DNA from: Flammula alnicola
Lineage: Eukaryota > Basidiomycota > Agaricomycetes > Agaricales > Strophariaceae
DNA length: 64,000 bases
Direction: 5' to 3'
NCBI GenBank assembly: GCA_015499995.1
Contig: JADNRV010000031.1
Location: 248,001 to 312,000, forward strand
Shown here: piece by piece, positions 48,246 through 58,950 of the stretch
Numbering within the stretch: position 1 is the stretch's first letter
Layout of the letters: the number at the start of each line of letters is the position of its first letter
The notes under the pieces: generated by a model
Seen by the model: the letters and a program-made list of their open reading frames with translations, nothing else
What the model was told of the DNA's origin: nothing
The model's database searches: none
Made by a program: the position numbers and the translations under genes

Positions 48246-51200
48246 GCGTTTAAGAGAGGCTAGAGCTTGTCGATACGGAACGCTGACAGAAGGGCGCGCT
48301 TCCAGGGGTTGCCTTCACAGGAGTAATGTTGTGGCGCAAAATAGAGTGGTAATAGCTAAGGAAGGAGCGATATACAGATAGAATACATGGTTTCTAACAT
48401 GTCTGCTCTGGGACATACAATATTCTGGACTCACTCAGGTGACCCAAGAGAGCAATCGTGACCAACGCCCGGTATATAATCCGCAGATGATATAGGAGTT
48501 GTACCTGCAAGAAAAAGGCGTAATTAGCATTAGAAAAAAGAAACGAAGGACGAGAGGGATCAGTAAAGCGTAGATAGCGTCTTCTGCAACCGATTTCCTA
48601 AGAAACTGGTGCTCTGACTGACGTGCAAACATCGAACTAACTCATCATGGAAAAGGTAGACATGAAAAGTACTCACTTATGGAGTAGGGTAGACGAGTAT
48701 TACAGAGTTTCCCTTTGCTGATGTCCTGGGTAGACGAGCTGAAATGGGTATAAAAAGGATGGAGGTTTGAGTTCAACGTTGGAAGAAAATAAGCCGCGCA
48801 CTCTGAGCTCGGAGCGTGGAAAAGTTCGGCACATGTCCGGATTCTCGGCGGTGGAAGGCCGAACTGCGCCAAAGCGTTAGCGCTGGCCAAGCGCTGGTTC
48901 AAGTTGACCACTCATCTACCGCTATTTTTGTCCAGGATCAGCTATGCAGGTGTTTTGAGCAGAATATTGCTTTCACAGTCGTTCGATCATAAAAAGTATT
49001 AAAGATACAAATGACTCGCATTGAGGAAATACATCATCCTATAGCCTACGTATATACCTGGGCCTACGACCTTGTCTACTATTATATTCTACAAACTGTG
49101 TTGTCATAAAGTCCACAACTTAAGCTTCTATGCACTAATATAGTCCCATGATGAGTTGAAGCAAGAGCGACAACTGGTAATTAGAGGTTGAACTGAATGT
49201 ATGATATTGGAATGAGGTGTCGTGAAATTCCATATGAATTGCTCATTGTGGGAAGCGGTAGAGCTGGGGGTGTAGAGTGCTTCTTCGTCGAGAAGTAAGG
49301 ACAATGAAATCCGAGGCGATGAATGAGTTTCGTGGTTGTTTGCGGGTAGCCCGGGTTACGAACTTCCACACACGAACGACGCGACGTTCGAGTTGCCTTG
49401 CGTAAGTAGTACGAGAACGGGCGGGGCTAATAAGAAATACAATAAGGGTCGGTAGGTCAAGGGAAAGCAATTTGGCATACCTTGGTAACTCAGTGTCAGG
49501 CATCGACATGGAGAAGCGGGGGTCACGAACGATGACTGGCATGACGGGGAGTTTCGGAAAAGATAGCCTTCGTGTAACTGGTATGCAGGCGCGTAAAGCA
49601 ATAGATTTTTCGAGGACGTAGACCAGCTAGGAGCACCACTGAATGAGTGAATAAGTTGGATACGTAAAGTTAGGTGGTGGTGGTAGAAGTTCAACAGCCA
49701 AAAAGTATGCTGATGGTGGTACACAGAAGAGGGCCGATCCAGATCGCGACGAATGTAAAAATTGAGCAATCTCATTTATACCTTCTCAATGGCGGTGGGA
49801 CGCAAAATCTGGACAATGGTCCAGCCGTTGAAACAGAGGGTCATTGTGCCTTGGATGCCAGCGCTCCCAGGGTACCCAATCCATTATGAGAAGTACAAGG
49901 CGTTCGTGTATTCAAAAAAGGAGTTGCCATAGTTCCGCCATTGTAGTCCACCGGTGAGGAGAGTGGATGTCGAAACACGATCTAAGAACAATGAATCCCG
50001 GTCACTTGTTTGCACTTGATTGGGCTATATTTGGCAGTGACCATATTTGGCTTTGTCTGCTCTCTTACAAGGTTAAACTGACTTACGATACCAACGCGCT
50101 CCCACTAGTACTGCCAGAAACAATTTGGAAACAATGGAGAGTTGAGCTCCTTATTATCAACTACTCGATCCTGTCATTTTAACTTTAAGATCCTCAAGAC
50201 GATGCGCAATCGCTGAATAATTGGCGATGCATTGGTAGCATCGATATGAACGCCATCTTGTCAACAACTTGTCGATGGCATTTTTGTTCAAACTTATTCA
50301 ATCGTCTCAATACTGTCAGCTGGAGTGCAGAGCATATCTATCCTCTTATGTGCACCATCTTCGAGTTATAATTACCCTTTCCTCATCCCGTTCCAAAGTT
50401 TACTGACATTGACAATAGCTTTCACTAGGCAACTGTTGACAGCGATACTCACAAAACGGCCGCCGTTGCTGTCTTTTCTTCTCAAAGTGAGAGAATGGAA
50501 GGATTATTTTCTGGCCTAGCCCCCATCTGAAAGGAAATCAGTAGCTACTCGACTTCACACCCTGCATCCGAACTCGAATCGGAGAGCAGTTTTCATCAAG
50601 TTCTGAAGATACTCCTTCAGAGAGATCACGTTCAATGATGTTCCAACCTCCGCAAACTCTACTTTGTAGGCACAGAATCATCCGAACCACATGTTTCGGT
50701 TTGGTCCATAGACCACATCTGTCTGTATCTCGACAACGCGGCTGGCTCTAGAAATCCTCAAAATTGACCTTTGGGATTTCCATGCTTGAATGGACCTCAG
50801 TGGAGGACCTCAGTGGAAGATGAAACATCCGGGGAACTATCTCAAAAAGACATTCTCTTCTCCTATAAATTGTGCGCGGAGATATCGAGTACCTTCAAGT
50901 AACTGCTACACATCTGAATTTCTCTACATAGGGATCTCATCTGACGGTGACGGTAACCATGCATCAAATGTGAAGTGATTATTTATTTCTTCAGGGCAGA
51001 ATACATATGTTTCGAGTCTAAACAGATTACTGTGAATACGAATGCAAAAATTGTGGCAACCGTAATGCAATTCCAGTGAGCATAGCAATTACCCATGGTA
51101 AGAATCCATCTCGCATGCCAATGTTAATCCACTTAAGCTCAAGTCCGCATGCAATTTTAAATAAGGTATGGAGTAAGCATTTAGTAAAGGCAAGTAGACC

Positions 51201-51345
51201 TAGGACTTGACTAGCTTGACTGCTCAGTGCTCAGAAGTATCGAGGCATGGAAGATGAAGCTGCCTCAGAACTCAGAAATGGTGGAGAGCGTTTTACTCCA
51301 GGCAACCACTTTAGGATGAGCTTGAACCTTTGGGAAACGGGCTCA
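48246..51345. other. Gene-poor interval between ELMO and Pif1 genes
   Basis: No conserved gene is visible. One possible small two-exon gene lies at 49243-49542 on the minus strand. A perfect 13-nt tandem duplication (GGACCTCAGTGGA) lies at 50792-50817. Minus-strand fragments at 50.5-51.0 kb read partly like protein but cannot be assembled. Confidence 0.6.
49243..49542 (-). CDS. Possible small basic protein, two exons
   Basis: The minus strand from 49542 opens MPVIVRDPRFSMSMPDTELP. A 54-nt GT...AG intron with consistent phase (AG+C giving Ser) is followed by PARSRTTYARQLERRVVRVW and KFVTRATRKQPRN, ending LYRFPQ at 49243. The product is about 81 residues and Arg-rich. No family is recognised. 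Support comes only from the neat splice and the composition. Confidence 0.33.
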   Translation of the reverse strand: MPVIVRDPRFSMSMPDTELPRYAKLLSLDLPTLIVFLISPARSRTTYARQLERRVVRVWKFVTRATRKQPRNSFIASDFIVLTSRRRSTLHPQLYRFPQ

Positions 51346-53615
51346 TTAGCATACATTCGTGGAAATGTAGAGATTGATCACCTTGCTTGGATCGAAGTTA
51401 AGGACCTGAAGGCCTTCGAGAGTAGTGGCACGCGAAAGAGCAACATATGCTTGTCCTACAAAAAGAAAACTTGAGAGGAAGACTCTTGAGAACAACTACA
51501 TTAGCGTACCTTTCTCAAACACCTTCCCGAGATCGACCTTCACTCGCTCCAGAGTCTGTCCTTGAGACTTATGAATACTCATCGCCCAGGAGAGAATCAA
51601 CGGAAGCTATAGACGTTCGGTAGGGCATACAATCGAAATCGATAAAATTGAAACCGTACCTGCGTTCGACTAACTTGGACTTCACCACTAGGAAGTTCAA
51701 CCTTCCAGACATCAGGCATGACTAGCATCCGTCGTCTACCTCCATTCGGGAGAATGAATTCCACAACTGGGTATACCTTGGGCTTAAGTCCTGCGCTCTG
51801 CGGCTTCTTGGCAGCAGCCCCAACACCCGATGTTGCGCTCGCCGCACCGACGACACCGACTTCTCCCATCGCACCCTCCCTGTCTGCTTCAGTGCCATAG
51901 AGAGCCGGATCTGTGAAACGGAGAACACGACCCATACTCCCATTGACTAACGATTCGTCCACATTCTTGATTAGCATGACTTGAGCGTCAATGCGAAGTG
52001 TCAGTTTATGGGGCGCCATGAAGTTGGCGAGCATCTTCTCTCGCTGAGTTGGATCGATTATAGAACCACCATCGACGGATGTGAAAGGTTCTTCGTGTGT
52101 TTTCAGACGAGACATACGACTCCAGTTGGAGCGCTCGACATCCTCTCTCCGCGGGAACCTGTACAGTAAAGAGGTTTAGAGAGTGGCCTGGTAAATTACA
52201 TCCCACCTACAATTCGGTAGGACCTAATCCATCGTCGCATTCAATATCCCGAGAAAGTCTCTTAAAGGCTTGGATTGATTTCGGCGTCAGGGTTCCAAAA
52301 CGCATTTCATTCAACATGTCCACAAAAGCTGACAGAGGTGATCAGAAGAAAGGAGGGTCATTTTTGGCGGAAGACGTACTTTGGTCCCTTTGCCGGAAGA
52401 CCTTTGTCAGGTTGAACGTATGTTTAACAGTCTGCTTCCATATTTCTGCCTCGAAAGCAAATTTAACTTGCTGAACTCCCTTCGTTACTGGCGGCAACTG
52501 GAAGAAATCTCCGGTTACGATGACCTGAGAGATATTAAACATATAAAACTGAGCATTTGAAGTGATATGGTCACTTGTATACCCCCGAAAGGTTCTCCTC
52601 CTCTTCGGAGAATGGACCCAATTTTTGCTAATTTATCGAAGAGGTCGCCATCGATCATTGATACTGAAGTAAATGCTCGCTAAGTTTTCGTGTCAGTCTT
52701 CGAATGAGGTACAAATGCATACCTTCATCAATGATGAGCACCTTCGTTCTCGCCCAGCGAGTCGCGGCCTTCTTGTTCTTCTTAATCTTTATTACTAAAT
52801 CTTCTGCAGGCTCGATCCCCAGACCAATACCAGCAAACGAATGAATAGTAACTCCGCCAATGTTGCATGCGGCAATTCCTATTGAGACATGATCAAAGGA
52901 AAGAGGGTTGAGCATTACGCGCTTTACGTACCGGTCGAGGCAGTAATAGCTACGGCATCTATAGATTTTGCGTGTTTCTTGCGGAGTGTCTTGATGATTT
53001 CTCGGAGAAGAACAGATTTTCCGGTTCCTTCACGCGTTCAGGAAATATTACAGAATGAATATAGAAATGCCAGTTACCTGCACTACCAGTATAAAATACA
53101 CTTTCTCCTTCTTGAACTAACTTCAATATTTGGGTTTGTTCCTGGCTCAAGAATACGGGGCAAGTTTGGCTTTGTGGATGAACTGGATGAGCTCGCTGGA
53201 GTACTAAATGAAGGGTTACTGGTATTGTTCTTCGAAGATGAGGGTCTTGATTGTAGGCTCGAGTGCGACAGGCTGGAGGTCGAGAGAGAATCATGCCAAT
53301 CAGGGGCAGTTGACGGGCTCGTTTCGGAGGCATGGTGGCATCATTTCCATTCGGACTCGGTCGCTTGTTCTGCAATGTAGACGGAGCCAGAGGCGGTGGC
53401 GCGCTAGAAGGGTATCCCGCAAGGGCTTCTTGTATGGCTTTTAGGCGTTGCTCTGATCCCGTAAGTTTCTTTGCTGGAGCCTGGGGCACAACCGGAGGCG
53501 TCGGCGGCCAGTATATCTCCTGGGATGATTTCGGTGCTTGAGCTACATCCGAGGAAGACCAGTCGCGCTTGACGGTACCAAGACCGGACTTTGCTGGGTT
53601 AGATGGTTTAAACAT
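51346..53615 (-). CDS. pif1: Pif1-family 5'-3' DNA helicase
   Basis: Pif1 helicases unwind G-quadruplexes and R-loops, act at telomeres and in mitochondria, and drive polymerase delta in break-induced replication. The start at 53615 gives [19 protein letters not shown]. Helicase motifs in order are [16 protein letters not shown] (Q region), the Walker [13 protein letters not shown] split by an intron, [32 protein letters not shown] (Walker B), [13 protein letters not shown] (motif III), [37 protein letters not shown] (motif V) and [17 protein letters not shown] (motif VI). It ends [16 protein letters not shown] at 51346. The N-terminal linker changes frame near 53300 and back near 53170, both in C runs; the repaired linker is Ser-rich. 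It is divergent from Arp8 across about 1 kb. Confidence 0.87.
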
Positions 53616-53730
53616 GAAGCTGTAAGGAAGGGGGGCAGAGAAGAGAGAAATGGCAAGGAGACGGTAAAGTGACTTTCTAACACACAACCAATTGACAAAC
53701 TGGGCGTGAGAAGAACACGATCAGAATAAT

Positions 53731-53745
53731 CACGTGTTGACGCGT
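53731..53745. promoter_or_regulatory. CACGTG and ACGCGT pair upstream of Pif1
   Basis: CACGTG at 53731-53736 and ACGCGT at 53740-53745 lie about 116-130 bp upstream of the Pif1 start. The pairing and distance mirror those before Pol32, another replication gene. Confidence 0.5.
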
Positions 53746-53761
53746 CCGTCACCGTCACCGT

Positions 53762-53826
53762 TGAACTTGAAGCTTGAAGCTTGAAGCTTGAAGTTTTGAA
53801 CTCTCTTGAACTCTCTTGAACTCTTG
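53762..53826. repeat. GAAGCTT and GAACTCTCTT tandem repeats
   Basis: A 7-nt GAAGCTT unit is repeated about four times and is followed directly by two to three copies of a 10-nt GAACTCTCTT unit, in the divergent interval between Pif1 and Arp8. Confidence 0.75.
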
Positions 53827-54616
53827 CAATCTCGTTCGCAGTGCTCATCCTGTCGAAGACTCGTGCATACATCGACAATCTTGTCGTCCTCATTTTGGGT
53901 AGCCAATTGAAAGGCTGCCTACACTCGCCTCAATATTTCTCACTTACTCTTTCAGAACCGACAGGACAGTAAGTGTGCCAGCTTGAATACAAGATGTTCA
54001 TATCTACTCAGACTACTGCCGAAGTCTTAACTGTTTATAGCGTCTTCAAATATATTGACATAGGTACGTCCGCTTTTGATTCTGGAAGACGGAACGATGA
54101 TTCTCGAGCAACATGCACCATACGAATTGGGGTGCGGTGGACACTTCAGAAACAGAGATGCACTAATTTTTTTTCTTTTGTAAGTATTCCGTCGTCTGAC
54201 ATTTTTATTGGCGAAACATTTGCAACAGCCGTGGAAAGGGTTTAGTACTTATACAGCTATCCCTCCGGGTCGCCTCGTAGTAGAAAACTCCAATACCCCC
54301 AAGTCTCCGTTGCTCAATATAAGACTGACAATTGACTGGCTGCGGCTAGTGCCCTATATATATAAATTCTACTGTGGCCCTGTTACATGCTGTACCTAAG
54401 TTTCGCGGAGACCAGTGTCGTTCAAGTTTCTTGCAGAGTTTCTAAATGGAGTAGTTTCCAAAATGAGTGTCAAGATGAATTTCAACCTTACCGTCGCAGC
54501 GTCACTGTCAATGTCCAGGCAGCTTTCGTGACTTGATCACACTCGCAGCTTTTGAACATACCTTCATTCGAAGTAGTATCCATATCCTCTGTCAACAATC
54601 GCCTTGAACTCCCAAC

Positions 54617-57356
54617 ATGCCCCGAGGAATACCAAATGCAAAGCGCGATGAAACTGGGATGCGCTACACGATATTTAATGTTCCACTGGCGTGAGTGTAG
54701 CAGAATAAGAATTTGCGAGACATGCCACCTAACCAAACCTTTTTTCCCCCTAGATTCAATCCTAAGCATGCAAGTTCTACATATCTGAAGTCAGAATCAC
54801 AAACGCAGTGGGCAAGAAACGCACAACGGAAAAGTAAAGGACCTGCTGTTGAAGAAACTCCTCAAGAACAGAGGTACGAACCTATAAAATATCTTAGCTT
54901 TCGGTCTAAGAAGGAGAAGACGCGGTTCACAGGTCATTGTCATTCATCCTGGTTCGCGGTACATTCGGATAGGGAAAGCGTCAGATGTCAATCCGGTTTC
55001 GGTCCCGTGTGTGGTTGCGCGTAAACCCAAGACCCCATTCACGGTACCCAAACGTGTTCAACTGGTTTCATATCCCCGGAAGAGGAAAGAACCAGAACCA
55101 GCAACGGAGGATCAAGGGCTGGAAGGCGCTGGGGTGTCTATGCCACAAAACGATCCTGTAAGTGACTATCCTTGCAAGAAACACTGTATCTTTAACGTCA
55201 TTTCCAGTTCGATGCCAAACTAGCCTCCATCTCAGTGTCTCTTCGCGACCGAATGCGATTCTATAAACTGCGCGTCACTCCCAACGCAACGAAGATAGCC
55301 TCGACGTTCAACGAACAATTTAAGCCAGAGAGGATCGCGGAGCACAATGATTACCAGACAGAATGGATAGACGAATCCTGTCCTGACGAAGTTGTAATTG
55401 GTGAAAAGGTAGGTAAGACAAGCTAACCCATGCCCCATGATCTCAGCCTATATTTCAGGCTCTTCGCATCGTCGATCCAATAACCTCGAACTACATGGTT
55501 AAATGGCCAATATATGGATCGAACTTCAATACCCGAGATTATACTTCACTACAAATGATCCTCAGCGATCTAGAAGTGCTAATTCCACTACGCTGAACGA
55601 CAAGTTTAGTCTCCAAGCATCGGATTACAAGGTATTCCTTTTCATAGACCCCATTTAGACCACGCATTACTCATGACCATGACTATGTACAGAGTTATTC
55701 AGTTGTTTTAGTGATTCCAGACTTCTATGACAGAGCATATGTCCGCGAGATTGTGAACTTGCTCTTAGTCCAGATGGGCTTCAAGCAAATATGTGCTCAG
55801 CAGGTCAGCGTTGCCGCAATCTCACGTCTTCAAATTCTAAAGAGAACTAGGAATCACTAGCGGCTACATATGGTGCGGGTATTTCAAACGCTTGTGTAGT
55901 TGACATTGGGGCTACGAAGACGAGCATTGCATGTGTCGACGAAGGTCTTGTGTTGGCTGACACGCGGTGAGTTCCTCCGACAGTTATTCAGCGCTGCACT
56001 TATAAATTTTGCAGCATGACATTAAATATGGGAGGTGACGATATTACCGAGTTTCTCTATGTGCTATTGGAGCGCATCAAGTTCCCCTACCGCGATATTG
56101 ACCTCAATAACTCTTACGATTGGAATGTGATGGAGGATTTGAAGTCAAGATTATGCACACTCGCGGATGTGAGATAAGATTCTCTCTTATGCTGTCTCGT
56201 TTTGTACTGACTATTCATTAGAGCGACGTCGCTTTGAACTTGTATGATTTTATAGTGAGGAGGCCAAACAAACTTACAGAAAAGTATGGCCTACGCGCGT
56301 ACGATGAAATCATTCTGGCGCCAATGTGTCTTTTCGAACCTCGGGTGATTGAATTCGACAACAAACGAGAGAACTTCCGCCCAATATCTCAGAATGTCAC
56401 AGAGGAAATAATCGGTCAGCAGGCAGATTGCGTTGTAAGGATTTTTTCGTGAAGTGTTTCGGTTGTTCGCTAATGCCTCCTCCTAGACAAATGCAATGGT
56501 CATCTCCACGCAGCATCTGATGCCAGTTGCACAACCGGCTGCCGCTGAGCAAACACCACAATTGGCACTGACTGATAATGCACCAGGTTCGTGCATTATT
56601 TAATGACTTTCTTTTTCCAATCTGATGATGATGATACAATAGCATCTTCTCCGTCGAAACCTGAAGCCGATGGTCAATCCATGGACGTCGACAACAACAA
56701 TGCTGCGCGCAGCCAGACAGATACAACCTCGGAAGCCCCTGTCGATGTGATTGACGTCGAGGAAGAAGGCAAGCCATCTGCTGTGTCGCAACCTCAACCA
56801 ACACAGCAGGCAGTACAGGCCCAATCCAGCGCTGCTACACCATCCTTCCCCGGTGGCTATGATATCGACGTTTGTTTCGAGGCAAGCAAGTTGCCGATGG
56901 ACGTCGCCATCTTTAACAGTGCCCGAGCAGCCGGTGGCGACGAGAAGATCAGGAAGTACCTGCAGGCTGTACTGGTAATTGGAGGTACGGCGTTGATACC
57001 TGGTATGGCGCACGCCTTGGAGAGCAGGTAATATATTCTTTGCGAATGCTGCGTATATTCTACTAAACATTGATGCTGCGAAGGTTACAAGCAATTGCCA
57101 CACCTCTGGTACCGAATATGGAAAAGGTGCAAATAATTCCTCCACCCAAAGAGGTTGACCCGCGGGTTTTGGCTTGGAAAGGTGCAGCAGTGCTCGGTAA
57201 GATGGACAGCGTGTCGGAGCTGTGGGTTTCGCCATCTGACTGGGTACGTTGGTGACTTTGTGTCCTATATAGCCCTTTTGCTGATCGCCTTCGTCCTCTC
57301 AATAACAGGATGTGTTTGGTATGCGTGCTCTCAAAGAAAGGTGTTTCTACCTATAA
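54617..57356 (+). CDS. arp8: Actin-related protein 8 (INO80 complex)
   Basis: Arp8 is a nuclear actin-related subunit of the INO80 chromatin remodeller and binds nucleosomes. The start ATG at 54617 gives MPRGIPNAKRDETGMRYTIF. Diagnostic segments are TYLKSESQTQWARNAQRKSK, HPGSRYIRIGKASDVNPVSV, ALRIVDPITSNYMVKWPIYG, NFNTRDYTSLQMILSDLEVL, YSVVLVIPDFYDRAYVRE, MGFKQICAQQESLAATYGAG, VVDIGATKTSIACVDEG, NMGGDDITEFLYVLLER and RVLAWKGAAVLGKMDSVSEL. An acidic low-complexity insert (about 56640-56850) lies late in the protein. The end is ALKERCFYL at 57356. A frame break near 55595 separates LEVLI from TTLNDKFSLQASDYK and is fixed by one base. About nine short introns are present. The gene is divergent from Pif1. 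Confidence 0.87.
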
Positions 57357-57870
57357 CGTGTATTCCATATATTTCTTGAGCTACTCGGGTTTTTGTTGTT
57401 ATTTTACAATGGTAATGTATTGGCTGTATTGTTACAAAATGAAATAATTGTAGACGTGAGAGCAAGTGCAGGTCACAGCAGATAAGTTCAATACCGAGGG
57501 ATTGGAGTTCTGCAAATACTGTACATAAAAAGCTGTTCGGTTGGAAGATTATGCGGCTGAATGGGTTCCACTGATCTTGGGCGTAAACTGCCTTGACGGG
57601 CGAATGTGAGGACGGAGGACAGACGACGTGTAAATGCTGGAATGCGTAATCAAGATCGCGCGGATATTTCGTTGATAGGGTTGGACCGCGACAATGCAAA
57701 AGCGGGTGAACGGAGTACGAGGGTAGAAGTCGCATGGCTGAGGCCGTCAAACGCCGAGTTTCTGTTTCATTGCAATGAAATCCTGCGATCCCATCGTACC
57801 CCAGTATTTTAATATATAGGTCATTTCTTTCTTTCCTTCTCTGCAAGATTGAAGACGTCGAAGGATGCCC

Positions 57871-58950
57871 CTATGAATAAACGTGTTTCTTGGAATATAT
57901 AGAGAGAATACACTTGCCTATCCTTTTTGAGCCACTCCGCTCGCATGTGTCCGCCCTCTCTCCAAGCAGACACGTCCGGACTCTCCGAGATCGTTTCCGC
58001 CTCCTTTGCTTCCGATGTCTCCCTCTTTCGAACACATCCTCTGCCGCGATCCTTTTTCGATTGTGATCCCCACGTGCCTTCACTCTCTTCTCTTTGATTT
58101 TCGCTTGCGAGCACAACGGTGGATTGACAAGCTTCTCGACGAGAGATTCAACGACTGAACCCGTCACGCGATTAGGAACGAACGGGAATGTAAGTTGCAA
58201 CCGAGGGGTGAGTTCGGGTGTGATGATCAAGAGACTGCGACAGATTGGACAATCGACGGATTCATGCCATCCTCCGCACGCGCGATGCAAGCGGGAAAAG
58301 AACCATTTAAGAATGCAAAGGCCACAAAAGGTGTGCCCGCAGTGGGAAGGATTCAACGAATACGGGGCTGCCAGAATTTCATAACATCTGTTATTCAAGA
58401 AGACACGATGAATTCAGCGAACAATATGGAAACATGTAGAGGCATTTTTGACTCACAGTGCGCATGTGAAATGCTCTTCGAGCTGCTGCAAAGTTGCCTG
58501 TATTTCACGCTCTGCCAGCTGTGACATCATAAGTGATGTTTCATCCTCCTTTCTTGAGTGGGAAAGTATTCGCTTTTCGAGGTCGTCGCAGCGATTCTTG
58601 AAATCCTGTTCTTTGAGTAGAAGTCGTTTCTCACGTCGGTCGAGTTCTGCGGTCGTTATCCGTTGGAATCGTCGACGGTCGGAACCGGAAGCCGTTGGTA
58701 CATTCGCGCTCGATGAATCGCGGGTTCGGTCACCGATTAGGAGCGTGGCACCATCGGAAATTTTCCTTCTTTTTGCTCGGGAGGCGGATGTTGGTTGTGT
58801 TGTAGTGGCCGATAAAGCTTTGCTTGCCGCTACTGTGGAAAGAAGATCGGTGTGGCATCCGCTTGTATCAACGGGAAACTTACCTTGGCGATCTAGGAGG
58901 CGAGACGAACGCCTCTTTTTCTGGGGACTTTCTTCTTGGTTTCTAGGCAT
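57871..58950 (-). CDS. RING-finger protein (probable E3 ubiquitin ligase)
   Basis: The start at 58950 gives MPRNQEESPQKKRRSSRLLD. After a basic N-terminus, a coiled coil (TAELDRREKRLLLKEQDF, RCDDLEKRILSHSRK) leads straight into a C3HC4 RING: FTCALCYEI...CGHTFCGLCILKWF...CPICRSLL. Downstream is VVESLVEKLVNPP. The tail in the RING frame is Arg/Lys-rich and stops at 57871. The alternative frame reads SAWREGGHMRAEWLKKDR and looks more natural, so a frame break near 58100 is likely and the true C-terminus may extend to about 57821. The coiled coil plus RING arrangement suggests a dimeric ubiquitin ligase; the target is unknown. The gene is convergent with Arp8. A CACGTG lies 110 bp upstream. Confidence 0.68.

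Noticed and set aside
51247..51474. Plus-strand open frame with a good ATG
   Set aside because: It is antisense to the last exon of Pif1 (VALSRA motif region).
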